Assembly: GCA_964360255.1 (NCBI GenBank)
Contig: CAYHVK010000003.1
Location: 124,001 to 188,000, forward strand
Reading direction: 5' to 3'
Length of the DNA stretch: 64,000 nucleotides
Source of the DNA: CAYHVK01 sp964360255
Lineage (GTDB): Bacteria; Bdellovibrionota; Bdellovibrionia; Bdellovibrionales; UBA1609
Translations under genes and position numbers: made by a program
Notes under the pieces: generated by a model
Databases searched by the model: none
What the model was told of the DNA's origin: nothing
What the model saw: only the letters and a program-made list of their open reading frames with translations
Shown: positions 35,423-43,456 of the stretch, in pieces
How positions within the stretch are numbered: position 1 is the first letter of the stretch
How the letters are laid out: each line of letters begins with the position of its first letter

Positions 35423-36853
35423 ATGAGAATATTTTCGTTCACCCGTGAGGGTTTAGAGTTAAAGCCAATTGAAGTTGAAGTGAGTTTGATTCCGGGACTG
35501 CCGCTGTTTGAAGTGATGGGCATGGCGGATTCAGCGATCAAAGAGAGTTTGGGTCGTTTGCGCTCGGCCATTCGCAATTCAAATTACAATTTACCCAAAC
35601 GTCAGCGCGTGGTTTTTAATTTACGCCCGGCGTACACCAAGAAAAGAAGCGAAGGATTAGATTTGGCTTTTGCGGTTGGGTATTTACTGGCATCTAAGCA
35701 GATTAAGCTCGATACGCCGGTGCAAGATAAGCTTTTCGTCTATGGTGAGTTGGGCCTTGATGGTGAGGTGGCTGTTTCAAACGAACTTGAATTACTTCAG
35801 CAGCTGCCCAAGTCTTCTACTCTTTTGACGGGAGCGAACGCTCCTATATTTTTTGAACACTTTAAGATCGGACAACTCACTGAGCTCGATCAGCTCGAAC
35901 GCTCGAATGAAAAGAATTTGGGTGAGGTGCCGCCGCGGCCAGAGCTGGGGCGCTTGACGTTTGATAAAGTGTCAGCTGATTTGATGGCCCTTATAGCAGC
36001 GGGTGAACACCCGACGTTGCTCGCGGGGCCTGCGGGCTCGGGTAAATCTACTTGGGTTCAGTCGATACATTCGGTTCTGCGTGATTTAAATTCTGACGAA
36101 CAAAAAGAAGTGCGAAGAATTGCGAAAGTGATGGGTAGAGAAGGGGAGTGGCGGCCGTGTGTTGCTCCTGATCACTCGGTGCCGACTTTGTCTTTAATTG
36201 GTGGGGGTTCGCCGCCGTTTCCTGGTGAGATCACGCGGGCACATAAAGGGCTGCTGTTCTTAGATGAGTTTTTTGAATTTTCGGCTCCTGCAAAAGAGGC
36301 TTTTCGCGAGCCCATGGAAACTGGCTGCATTAATATTTCACGTAAAGGTATCTTACAAAAATTCCCGGCGGATTCTTTGGTTGTAGCTGCGACCAATCTT
36401 TGTCCGTGCGGAGACTGGGTGCCGAAGTATGAAGGTTCGTGTCCGCGCAGTTTAGGGCGCTGCCAATCTTATTTACAGAAACTGAGTGGGCCTTTATTAG
36501 ATCGCTTTGATGTTTTGGCATTGTCCAGCAAATGGACGGGGCCAAAAGATGTGAGTTTAGATACGATTTTTGCGCGGGTTCAAGCCGCGCAGCGGTTTTC
36601 GTTTGAGAGTCGAGGGCAGGTAAAGATGAATTCTAAGCTGTCGGCGGCTGAAATAGCGCCGACGGTCGATACTGGCGCCATGGCCTTATACGCCAGTTCA
36701 GGCGGCTCTCTCAGGCGGGAGCGCTCACTTCTACGCGTGGCGCGCACTCTAGCGGATTTAAATAGTAGCGAAAAAGTGGGTCGGGTGCATCTCTCTGAAG
36801 CCTTTGAAATCACTTGGAATAGCTTTCAGGGCGTTAAGAAGGCTATGAATTAG
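35423..36853 (+). CDS. comM: ComM/YifB-family AAA+ ATPase (magnesium-chelatase-like)
   Basis: ComM is a hexameric helicase promoting branch migration in natural transformation. ATG 35423 is chosen because the family begins close to IEVEVSLIPGLPLFEVMG; a TTG at 35366 would add 19 residues. The 476-residue protein has Walker A GPAGSGKST, Walker B GLLFLDEFFEF, a CPCG-type zinc loop (LCPCGDW) and a C-terminal Mg-chelatase subdomain. GMAD replaces the family's usual GLPD near residue 32. It follows the Xer gene by 77 bases. Confidence 0.9.
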   Translation: MRIFSFTREGLELKPIEVEVSLIPGLPLFEVMGMADSAIKESLGRLRSAIRNSNYNLPKRQRVVFNLRPAYTKKRSEGLDLAFAVGYLLASKQIKLDTPVQDKLFVYGELGLDGEVAVSNELELLQQLPKSSTLLTGANAPIFFEHFKIGQLTELDQLERSNEKNLGEVPPRPELGRLTFDKVSADLMALIAAGEHPTLLAGPAGSGKSTWVQSIHSVLRDLNSDEQKEVRRIAKVMGREGEWRPCVAPDHSVPTLSLIGGGSPPFPGEITRAHKGLLFLDEFFEFSAPAKEAFREPMETGCINISRKGILQKFPADSLVVAATNLCPCGDWVPKYEGSCPRSLGRCQSYLQKLSGPLLDRFDVLALSSKWTGPKDVSLDTIFARVQAAQRFSFESRGQVKMNSKLSAAEIAPTVDTGAMALYASSGGSLRRERSLLRVARTLADLNSSEKVGRVHLSEAFEITWNSFQGVKKAMN

Positions 36854-36856
36854 TTG

Positions 36857-36886
36857 ATGACAGTCAGTGATGGGATTTGCTAAATA
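36857..36886 (+). promoter_or_regulatory. Promoter candidate for tRNA-Cys
   Basis: ATGACA (36857-36862), an 18-bp spacer, then TAAATA (36881-36886) preceded by TGC, an extended -10. The start would fall about 14 bases before the mature tRNA 5' end. Confidence 0.4.
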
Positions 36887-36906
36887 TTTTGGTTCTTACC
36901 TGTCGG

Positions 36907-36980
36907 GGTGACGTAGCCAAGTGGCTAGGCAGCGGACTGCAAATCCGTTTACGTAGGTTCGATTCCTATCGTCACCTCCA
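36907..36980 (+). tRNA. tRNA-Cys (anticodon GCA)
   Basis: A full cloverleaf can be read. The acceptor stem GGTGACG pairs with CGTCACC, followed by U and an encoded CCA. The D-arm is GCC/GGC, and the anticodon stem GCGGA/TCCGT holds the loop CTGCAAA with anticodon GCA. The T-arm contains TTCGATT. The length of 74 bases matches other tRNA-Cys genes. It is the last chromosomal feature before the metal-resistance/conjugation region, and its 3' end is the probable integration site. Confidence 0.97.
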
Positions 36981-37103
36981 ATTTTCGGTTAGAAAAAGTC
37001 TTATTCATATCTAAACACCTAAAATCAAAAACCAATGGATTCAATGAGTTAGTTGGTTCGGATCTTTTAAACATAATCACAAATAACCAAAAATAACTCC
37101 ATT

Positions 37104-37133
37104 GACTGGCATTTGACTGGCAACAGACTGGCA
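37104..37133. repeat. Three GACTGGCA repeats at 11-bp phase
   Basis: GACTGGCA occurs at 37104-37111, 37115-37122 and 37126-37133, each 11 bp from the last, so all face the same side of the helix. They lie 124 bp inside the inferred left border. Position and phasing suit arm-type integrase or excisionase binding sites; this is inference. Confidence 0.7.
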
Positions 37134-37293
37134 TTTTGAAATATGTAAACTGTGAATTTTCCTAGCAAATTTAAAGTCATGCTCTACAAGAACTTCTATC
37201 TTTACTGGCAATATCAAGAACCATATTTAGAAATCACATTTTAAATTCTTAAAACACTAATAAAAAATAATAGAACTTATTTAGGAGGCTTCT

Positions 37294-37506
37294 ATGATCT
37301 CACAAAAGCTTATTCAGACTGCTATCGTTGCTGTTCTTGTTGCCGCGGCTACCGGACAACTAACAAAATTTACGCAGACCGTTCGAGTGGCACAGTATCA
37401 ACTGCTCAAAGAATCGCGGTCTTCGATGTGGGGTAAGCCTCTACTCCTACCTATCCAATCTTCCGATTCGTTTCCCAGCAAAATGCAATTTCACCAATCA
37501 CGCTAA
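37294..37506 (+). CDS. Small protein at the element's left edge
   Basis: A 70-residue protein of no known family. A strong Shine-Dalgarno AGGAGG lies 6 bases before the ATG, which supports real translation. The first 25 residues are hydrophobic (IQTAIVAVLVAAATG) and could be a membrane anchor or signal; the rest is basic and polar. It stands alone, convergent with the FTR1 gene. Confidence 0.55.
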   Translation: MISQKLIQTAIVAVLVAAATGQLTKFTQTVRVAQYQLLKESRSSMWGKPLLLPIQSSDSFPSKMQFHQSR

Positions 37507-37599
37507 GTATTTAAAAACACAAGAGCGAACTTCGCTCGCTCAGTCTGATATTTCGGAATAGCTCGCGAAATTTCGATGCTTTGCTATAGGAAGAAGCGG

Positions 37600-39480
37600 T
37601 CAGTGAGCACGTCCTCGATCTCTAAGAAGCAACATTCCAAGTAGTAACATGATAGCCACTTGCAACGAGATCGTTTGGTAGCTTGGATAGATGCCTAATA
37701 AATCTATACGAACTGGTACGGGCAAGCTTGCTACCGAAATTAACCCAGCCTCTTGCAGCGAGTGAGCCCCTTTTCCAGCAAGGACAACCGCAAGAATCAT
37801 CATTGTCCAAGAGCAAACCGAGAAGAGTTTAGAAAGAGGAAGTTTCTTGCTTTGTTTAACCGCGAAGTATGAAAGTATAGCCAGCAGCGCAAACGAAGAG
37901 AGTACACCCACTCCCGCTACAGTCTGCCCTGAAGGATCGAGATCAATCCAAATAGCTCGCAAGAATAAAACGACTTCAAACGCTTCTCGAAATACCGCTA
38001 AGAATGAAACGACCGCAAGTCCGATAAAATTACCTTTTGTCAGACCATGACGTAGCTTTTCCTCTAAGAAGGCGCGCCATCTCTTCATTTCCGTATATCT
38101 ATGTAGCCAAAAGCCAACGTAAATCAAAACCGCGACAGCAAATAGTGAGATTGCACCCTCCATTAACTCACGGCTTAAACCGCTCATCTGAAGAAGTGCG
38201 CCAGATGCGAACCATGCAACAATGCCTACAGCGACGGCGGCAATCCATCCTGCATGAACCCATTTGATGGCCTCAGGTTGGTTCATGGCTCTTAGAATAG
38301 TCAGAAGAACGATGATGATTAGAACCGCCTCAAAACCTTCTCTTAAGAAAATCGAAAACGCAGCGCCGAAGGCAACACCAGGGGACATTTTCGCCGCGCC
38401 AAACTGTATACGAGCCTCTTTAAGTTTTGCGAAAATTTCGAGTTTTTTTGCTTCGAGCATTTGAACAGAATCATTACTGGATATTGAAGACCGAAAGCCG
38501 GTCATCAATGATTCGACCTGCTCGACAAACCCAGGAAGATTAGCTCGCATCTTAGGTTCCATAGGCTCGATGCCTTGTAAATAAGCATTGATGGCATGCG
38601 TTTGTGCTAGTGCGTAGTTGTTTGCTCTCGCAGCTTCAATACTTTCATTTAGTAGAAACTCAGCAGTTGCCAGTGGATCGTTTTCTGTGGTCGTTGAGCC
38701 GTGCGCGCGAAGTGATGCGATTACGGCTTTAGCGTCTGTCTTACTGCCGCCCAGTTTTGAAGCGATTTCTGCATCAGTCATCGTTGCAAGCTCACTTGCG
38801 GATATGCTGTTGTTTGCGGGGGCGGTGGCACCTTCATACGGAAGCGATTTTAAATAATAAGCAACTGCCCAAACCTCGTTATCGGAAAGCTGAGGAAAGG
38901 CGATCATGCCGGTGCCAGGTACGCCGAGCCGAATAGTATTATAGAACTTGTATGGAGCACTATTCCACACGAGGTCAGGATCATGAAAGTTCGCGGGTTT
39001 AGGATCAAGGCCGGCTCCTGCTGGGCCATCACCACGACCAGCGTTACCGTGGCAAGTAATGCAATTTTGTTGGTAAAGCTTTGATCCAAGTCCGAGATCA
39101 GGAAGCACAGTTGGCTCAACTTCAATTCCGGCAAGTCGGATAGCATTTTGTTGAAGATACCTTGCTAGCTTCTCTACCTCATCCGCTGATCCTTTATTTT
39201 TAATAATGCGGTCAAGTTCAGAAATACCTTTTAGGAAATCTGGATCTTTTAGTCGATCAACGCCGTTCGCATTCTTAGCGACGATACCAGCAAACTCAAT
39301 TTGTTCCGCATATTCACCTTCGCTAACGACTTTTCCATCTTGGACTGCTCCAGCGTAGTCTTTTGCGAGGTAGTCTAAAAGATGAACAACGATCTCTGGA
39401 GAAGTCTTGGCTTCTTCTTGTGCTAAGACATTAAAAGTGAGTAAAAATAGAAGTGTAAAAGCCAATAGTGATTTTTTCAT
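37600..39480 (-). CDS. FTR1-family metal permease fused to a cytochrome c domain (PbrT-like)
   Basis: The 626-residue protein has a signal peptide (cut near VLA, residue 20). A periplasmic region contains a heme c site CITCHG at residues 140-145, and a downstream Met-containing segment could supply the axial ligand. The C-terminal FTR1 permease has seven hydrophobic segments with the metal-binding motifs REGFE (about 376) and REAFE (about 498). FTR1 proteins import Fe(III); the cytochrome-fused branch includes PbrT, linked to lead uptake. The gene diverges from the arsR-type gene across a 118-bp region with an operator, so it is probably metal-regulated. Confidence 0.88.
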   Translation of the reverse strand: MKKSLLAFTLLFLLTFNVLAQEEAKTSPEIVVHLLDYLAKDYAGAVQDGKVVSEGEYAEQIEFAGIVAKNANGVDRLKDPDFLKGISELDRIIKNKGSADEVEKLARYLQQNAIRLAGIEVEPTVLPDLGLGSKLYQQNCITCHGNAGRGDGPAGAGLDPKPANFHDPDLVWNSAPYKFYNTIRLGVPGTGMIAFPQLSDNEVWAVAYYLKSLPYEGATAPANNSISASELATMTDAEIASKLGGSKTDAKAVIASLRAHGSTTTENDPLATAEFLLNESIEAARANNYALAQTHAINAYLQGIEPMEPKMRANLPGFVEQVESLMTGFRSSISSNDSVQMLEAKKLEIFAKLKEARIQFGAAKMSPGVAFGAAFSIFLREGFEAVLIIIVLLTILRAMNQPEAIKWVHAGWIAAVAVGIVAWFASGALLQMSGLSRELMEGAISLFAVAVLIYVGFWLHRYTEMKRWRAFLEEKLRHGLTKGNFIGLAVVSFLAVFREAFEVVLFLRAIWIDLDPSGQTVAGVGVLSSFALLAILSYFAVKQSKKLPLSKLFSVCSWTMMILAVVLAGKGAHSLQEAGLISVASLPVPVRIDLLGIYPSYQTISLQVAIMLLLGMLLLRDRGRAH

Positions 39481-39556
39481 GTAATTGTCTTAGCTGAGTC
39501 TTAAGTCATTGAAAACTGAAATCAAGTTTAGGCTCCGCAACTGAAAATGAGATGAG

Positions 39557-39584
39557 AAACACTTGCACAACTATGCAAGTGTTT
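39557..39584. promoter_or_regulatory. ArsR-family operator candidate
   Basis: A perfect inverted repeat with 11-bp arms (AAACACTTGCA, 6-bp spacer, TGCAAGTGTTT) lies 15 bp before the arsR-type ATG in the divergent intergenic region. TTGCAC inside it (39564-39569) is a possible -35 element, so bound repressor would block the arsR-CDF promoter. Confidence 0.65.
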
Positions 39585-39598
39585 AATAGTATGGTTGC

Positions 39599-40000
39599 AT
39601 GCATAGAGTAAACATTGCGCTACACGAATTGTTTTCTGCCCTCTCTGATCCTTACCGGATTCGGATTGTAAGACTCATACTTGAAGCAAAAGATGAACTT
39701 TGTCTTTGTGAACTCTCCGACGCTTTAGATGAGCCTGAATACAAACTTTCCCGCCACGTTAAAATTCTAAAAAGCGTTGGTCTTCTAAAGTCAGTTCGTG
39801 ATGGAAAATGGATTTACCACTCACTCGTAAAAAACCATAACTATCTAAAGGCCATTTTGAAAGCCATAGCGATGTTTCCCGATCCTGACAATCTAACGCA
39901 AACTGATTTTGCACGGTTTAGAAAACGTGTAGTAAAGCGCTCGAACGGTCGCTGCACTGTTCCGGCTCGTGTTCTTGAAGTAACGGAGAAGCGAGCATGA
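39599..40000 (+). CDS. ArsR/SmtB-family metal-responsive repressor
   Basis: The 133-residue protein has the winged-helix ArsR fold: FSALSDPYRIRIVRLIL (about 13-29), then ELCLCELSDAL with a CxC pair (about 36-46) in the alpha-3 metal-site position as in ArsR/CadC. The recognition helix YKLSRHVKILKSVGLL is followed by a wing. Metal binding should release it from the upstream inverted repeat. It overlaps the CDF gene by 4 bases (ATGA), so they form one operon. Confidence 0.92.
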   Translation: MHRVNIALHELFSALSDPYRIRIVRLILEAKDELCLCELSDALDEPEYKLSRHVKILKSVGLLKSVRDGKWIYHSLVKNHNYLKAILKAIAMFPDPDNLTQTDFARFRKRVVKRSNGRCTVPARVLEVTEKRA

Positions 40001-40848
40001 AAAAAACCGTATTTAACATTCCGAAGATGGATTGTCCTTCGGAGGAGAAGCTGATCCGCATGGCTCTTGCTGGGGTTAAAGGTATTGAGCATCTAAAGTT
40101 TGATCTTCAGAGCAGAGCCTTGACTGCTTTTCATGAAGAAGACGCCAGCGCGATTCTAAATAAATTGGAGCCGCTAAATTTCGGCGCAGTGATCGCGAAT
40201 TTTGGCGACATGAATGAAATTGAAGTGAATCTACTTTTAGCCGAAAAAGCAAAAGCCTCAGGCCAAGAAAAGGATGAGCTGGGAGTCTTAAAGATCCTTT
40301 TAATGATTAATGCAATCATGTTCATTGCGGAAATTATCTTGGGAATCGTCGCTCAAAGTACCGGCTTGATTGCAGATGCAATGGATATGTTCGCCGATGC
40401 TGCAGTCTATGGAATTAGCCTTTATGCCGTAGGCAAAGCTGTTTCCTTACAAAAAAAATCAGCACAGTTTTCTGGTTACGCACAATTGGGACTTGCGCTA
40501 TTTGCTCTTGCTGAAGTGATAAGAAGTTTTGTCTTTGGAAGTGAGCCTGAACCTGGATATATGATGATTGTTTCTGTCGTTGCGCTCATAGCAAATGTTG
40601 TGTGCTTGGTCTTAATTAATAACCATCGCTCTGCTGGCGTTCACATGAAGGCAAGCGCGATCTTCTCGGCAAACGATGTAATCGCAAACTGCGGAGTAAT
40701 TATCGCTGGTGCTCTTGTGTCTTGGACTGGGTCGCGAATTCCTGATCTCGTTGTTGGATTTTTTATTGCTCTCGTTGTCTTCAGAGGAGCGTTAGCAATT
40801 TTGAAAATTTCAGCAGAGCCTAAGCAGAAAGCTGAGGTTGTTGGATGA
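39997..40848 (+). CDS. CDF-family cation efflux transporter with N-terminal HMA-like domain
   Basis: Exports divalent metals (Zn, Cd, Co, or Pb) from the cytoplasm. The 283-residue protein opens with an HMA-like ferredoxin fold (FNIPKMDCPSEEKLIRMAL, residues 5-23); the usual CxxC is reduced to CPSE. A CDF membrane domain with six helices follows from about residue 90. Metal-site motifs are TGLIADAMDMFADA and the later SANDVIANCG. It is translationally coupled to arsR and to the next small gene by ATGA overlaps. Confidence 0.9.
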   Translation: MKKTVFNIPKMDCPSEEKLIRMALAGVKGIEHLKFDLQSRALTAFHEEDASAILNKLEPLNFGAVIANFGDMNEIEVNLLLAEKAKASGQEKDELGVLKILLMINAIMFIAEIILGIVAQSTGLIADAMDMFADAAVYGISLYAVGKAVSLQKKSAQFSGYAQLGLALFALAEVIRSFVFGSEPEPGYMMIVSVVALIANVVCLVLINNHRSAGVHMKASAIFSANDVIANCGVIIAGALVSWTGSRIPDLVVGFFIALVVFRGALAILKISAEPKQKAEVVG

Positions 40849-41057
40849 GGCTTATTGAAGAGTTGGAGCTTCGCCATAAGATATGCTTTCCGGTTCTGAT
40901 TTTTATTGGTGCCTTCACAGGCGATTGTGGTCCAGAAGAAGCTATTGCGAAACCTACGCGAAGATCATCTAGCAGCAGTTGTGTTGTTGAAGTCTCTGCG
41001 TCGTCACTAGCCGAATGCCCCTCTCTTGCTGATATTGTTCAAGAGCTTATACTGTAG
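40845..41057 (+). CDS. Small protein in the arsR-CDF operon
   Basis: A 70-residue protein with no known family. The ATGA overlap with the CDF gene argues for real, coupled translation. A short hydrophobic segment (ICFPVLIFIGAFTG, about residues 13-26) is followed by a Ser-rich stretch, with Cys residues at about 14, 28, 46 and 58. It could be a small membrane-associated metal-binding protein. Confidence 0.5.
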   Translation: MRLIEELELRHKICFPVLIFIGAFTGDCGPEEAIAKPTRRSSSSSCVVEVSASSLAECPSLADIVQELIL

Positions 41058-41105
41058 CAGGAGCGTAGCCTAAATCTCGCTGAAGGCACGGTGCCCACCT
41101 TCAGT

Positions 41106-41207
41106 TCAGTTTGGTCCTTTAATGAAGCCTGATTTCTCGTAAAAACGAATTGCATCGACACTAAGGGCTGTTTTTTTTGAAAGTTCGCCAATTTTCATAG
41201 ATTTCAT
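41106..41207 (-). pseudogene. Truncated MerR-family regulator (33-residue N-terminal remnant)
   Basis: Reading the minus strand from 41207 gives a MerR-type N-terminal HTH: MKIGELSKKTALSVDAIRFY then EKSGFI, followed at once by a stop. MerR proteins have about 130-150 residues, so the dimerisation helix and metal loop are missing. The remnant keeps the normal divergent position next to a MerR-type promoter. It resembles CadR/ZntR/PbrR-type regulators. Confidence 0.85.
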
Positions 41208-41215
41208 ACTAACAC

Positions 41216-41246
41216 TTGACCCTAGAGTAGCTCCAGAGTTTTTAAT
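41216..41246 (+). promoter_or_regulatory. MerR-type promoter/operator with 19-bp spacer
   Basis: TTGACC (41216-41221), a 19-bp spacer, then TTTAAT (41241-41246). The long spacer contains an imperfect dyad (ACCCTAGAG / CTCCAGAGT), the hallmark of promoters untwisted by MerR, ZntR, CadR or PbrR. It drives the second CDF-dsbB-dsbA operon. Confidence 0.75.
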
Positions 41247-41262
41247 GCTTGCTAGGAGAAAA

Positions 41263-41898
41263 ATGCGCAAAGATTGTTGTAACGCAAAAGAGTCAGACTT
41301 AAGCGCATTACGTTTACGTCAAGGCTATATTTTAAAATGGGTACTTGTGATTAACGCGACTATGTTTATCGCGGAGTTTTCATCGGGTTATTTTTCTGGG
41401 TCGACCGCTCTGATGGCAGACTCTTTAGATATGTTAGGTGATGCAATCGTTTATGGTTTTAGTTTATATGTACTTCACAAAAGTGAAGGTCTGCGGGCTA
41501 CTGCTGCCTTTCTTAAGGGTCTTATAATTGTTGCGTTTGCTTTAGGTGTATTAGCTCAGGCAACGTACAAAGCCTTTATGCCAGGTCTGCCTATTGCTGA
41601 AACTATGGGGCTCGTCGGCATTTTTGCCATGATGGCAAATGGTATTTGCTTATTCCTTCTAACACGACATAAAGATGACGATATTAATATGCGCTCAACT
41701 TATATTTGCTCAAGAAATGATATTATTTCAAATGCTGGAGTGCTGATGGCCGCAGTTGCAGTCTATTTGAGTCAATCAAAGTGGCCAGATGTTTTAATCG
41801 GATATGCCATAGCGATTTTATTTTTCCGTTCTGCCTGGCCTATTTTATCTGAAGCCTTGGCTCAAATTCGCGCTCAAAATAAAAAAGAGATTTTTTAA
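41263..41898 (+). CDS. CDF-family cation transporter, short form
   Basis: ATG 41263 with AGGAG upstream is preferred to ATG 41245. The 211-residue protein has the CDF membrane domain with metal-site motifs STALMADSLDMLGDAIVYG and SRNDIISNAG, but lacks the C-terminal cytoplasmic dimer domain of about 80 residues and the HMA domain of the other copy. The N-terminus has a CC pair (RKDCCNA). It probably exports Zn/Cd/Pb. It is translationally coupled to dsbB (TAATG) and sits under a MerR-type promoter. Confidence 0.85.
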   Translation: MRKDCCNAKESDLSALRLRQGYILKWVLVINATMFIAEFSSGYFSGSTALMADSLDMLGDAIVYGFSLYVLHKSEGLRATAAFLKGLIIVAFALGVLAQATYKAFMPGLPIAETMGLVGIFAMMANGICLFLLTRHKDDDINMRSTYICSRNDIISNAGVLMAAVAVYLSQSKWPDVLIGYAIAILFFRSAWPILSEALAQIRAQNKKEIF

Positions 41899-42314
41899 TG
41901 CATAAGAATTTTTTAAAGTTTAATTTTTTAATCGTCCTAGCAGGAATCTCGGGTAGTCTCTATTTCAGTGAAATTCTTAAGTATCCGCCCTGTGTTCTAT
42001 GTTGGTATCAGCGAATATGTTTGTATCCATTGGTTGTAATATTCGGGATTGGTATTTGGTATAACGATAATAGCTACAGAAAATATGCGTTGCCGCTACT
42101 TGTATCAGGCCTTGTAATATCTGGTTACCATAATCTAGTTTACTATGGATTTGTTTCTGAGGCACTCACGCCTTGTACTCAAGGGGTCTCATGTTCATCA
42201 AGGCAGCTTGAGCTTTTTGGTTATATAACTATTCCGCTATTGTCACTTTTTGCTTTCATCACATGTACATATTTAACAATTTTAAGTGCCTCAAGTAATA
42301 GGGAGCAAAGATGA
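41898..42314 (+). CDS. dsbB: Disulfide bond formation protein DsbB/BdbC family
   Basis: Reoxidises a DsbA partner and passes electrons to quinone. The 138-residue protein has four membrane segments. The first periplasmic loop carries CVLCWYQR (Cys pair near residues 32 and 35) and the second carries CTQGVSC (Cys near residues 93 and 99), together the four redox Cys of the family. The short length and PPCVLCWYQR are typical of the BdbC branch. It overlaps the dsbA-like gene by 4 bases. Confidence 0.92.
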   Translation: MHKNFLKFNFLIVLAGISGSLYFSEILKYPPCVLCWYQRICLYPLVVIFGIGIWYNDNSYRKYALPLLVSGLVISGYHNLVYYGFVSEALTPCTQGVSCSSRQLELFGYITIPLLSLFAFITCTYLTILSASSNREQR

Positions 42315-42952
42315 ATAATAAAGTTTTTGTAATAGCTGCATTGGTATTCACTATTTTAGGTTTTTTTGCATTGAGAATGATTTCATCTTCGGCACCTAGG
42401 CCGGCAATTAATTTACAGGAAGTTGCAGGGAGTTTCGTAAGACCTCACAGTCTTAGTTATGGCAATACGATGTCACGCGTAACAGTGGTGGAGTGGTTTG
42501 ATCCAGAATGTGAGTCTTGTCGCGAGTTACATCCATCGTTTAAAAAAATTATTGAAGATTATAAAGATCGGGTTCGGTTTGTTTTGCGGTATATGCCTTT
42601 TCACCCAGGCTCAATGTATGCAGCATCAGTTTTAGAAGAAGCTCGGGAGCTTGGAAAGTTCGATAAAGCTCTCGATATTCTTTTCGAGAAACAGCCTGAA
42701 TGGGGAAACCACCATCAGCCACGTCCAGATTTGATTCCTGGATATCTTTCGCACTTAGGTATTCCAGCAGAAAAATTAGAACGAGAATATGTAATTAAGA
42801 AGCATGGTGAGAAAATTCGTCTAGATCAAGTCGACGGGCAAGCTGTGGGAGTGAATGGAACGCCGACCTTTTTCGTAAATCAACGACCGCTGACTGAACT
42901 TGGTGATATGCCGTTGCGCCAGGCCATTGAGTTAGAACTGAACGCTCCCTAG
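42311..42952 (+). CDS. DsbA-family thiol oxidoreductase (thioredoxin fold)
   Basis: The 213-residue protein has an N-terminal membrane anchor or signal (about residues 5-22) and a DsbA-type thioredoxin fold. The active site is CESC in WFDPECESCRELHP, and the cis-Pro loop is GTPTFFVN. The helical insertion between them is present. Together with the overlapping dsbB gene it makes a complete disulfide-forming pair that may mature the Cys-rich periplasmic proteins of the island. Confidence 0.9.
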   Translation: MNNKVFVIAALVFTILGFFALRMISSSAPRPAINLQEVAGSFVRPHSLSYGNTMSRVTVVEWFDPECESCRELHPSFKKIIEDYKDRVRFVLRYMPFHPGSMYAASVLEEARELGKFDKALDILFEKQPEWGNHHQPRPDLIPGYLSHLGIPAEKLEREYVIKKHGEKIRLDQVDGQAVGVNGTPTFFVNQRPLTELGDMPLRQAIELELNAP

Positions 42953-42985
42953 GCAAGGTAAATAGTAAAAGATCTAATATCTTTC

Positions 42986-43014
42986 TTGCAATGGGTAGTC
43001 CGCATGACTAGGAT
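42986..43014 (+). promoter_or_regulatory. Promoter candidate upstream of the first small His/Cys protein gene
   Basis: TTGCAA (42986-42991), a 17-bp spacer, then TAGGAT (43009-43014). Each hexamer matches the consensus at 4 of 6 positions. Confidence 0.35.
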
Positions 43015-43030
43015 GCGAAAAGGAGTTCGG

Positions 43031-43366
43031 ATGAAGATTGTTTTTACAGTCATTTTACTTTTATCTTCGATAGCTGACATATGTCTGGCTTCGGATATGA
43101 ATTTGAGCCGCGACTCACAATCCTCTTCTATATCTGAGAGTGCAGAATTTAGTGCTGAGGAGCCTATCGGTCATTGCAATAGTCCACAGTCTCATAGTGC
43201 AAATAGCAGTTCTCACCAGTGTCACCTTGGGCACTGCGGTTTGATATTTGAATCAAAAGCTTTCTTCAGAAAGTTTATTCCTTCTACAGGGAAAATTGCC
43301 TATATCTTTGTTGTTACACAGTCTGATATTGCTTTGAAGAAACGACCGCCCAAATCACGCGTCTAG
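43031..43366 (+). CDS. Small secreted His/Cys protein (CzcI-like architecture)
   Basis: ATG 43031 has AGGAG upstream and gives 111 residues. A signal peptide (cut near CLA) is followed by a Ser/Glu linker, then a metal-ligand-rich stretch GHCNSPQ, HQCHLGHCG, a hydrophobic segment and a basic tail containing RPP. No family is certain; the layout resembles CzcI/DUF2946-type periplasmic proteins of czc operons. Two more proteins of this type lie in the island. It is followed by the 59-residue lipoprotein, barrel protein and ATPase genes. Confidence 0.7.
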   Translation: MKIVFTVILLLSSIADICLASDMNLSRDSQSSSISESAEFSAEEPIGHCNSPQSHSANSSSHQCHLGHCGLIFESKAFFRKFIPSTGKIAYIFVVTQSDIALKKRPPKSRV

Positions 43367-43456
43367 TCCCCTCACAATAAGTTGCAAACATTATTAAATT
43401 ATATTTTTAACTGCCTATGCATTTAATCTGTTAATGGGCAGCAGAGGACTATTTTT

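Noticed and set aside
36949..37134. Minus-strand open frame running from the element edge into tRNA-Cys
   Set aside because: It would overlap the tRNA gene and contains the phased repeats. No Shine-Dalgarno or family; not an integrase remnant that I can support.
37523..37571. Two small hairpins (GAGCGA/TCGCTC and ATTTCG/CGAAAT) as a terminator between convergent genes
   Set aside because: Stems are only 6 bp, and neither is followed by a T-run.
41080..41104. CTGAAGG/CCTTCAG hairpin after the arsR-CDF operon as an intrinsic terminator
   Set aside because: The 7-bp stem has a long loop and no T-tract on either side.
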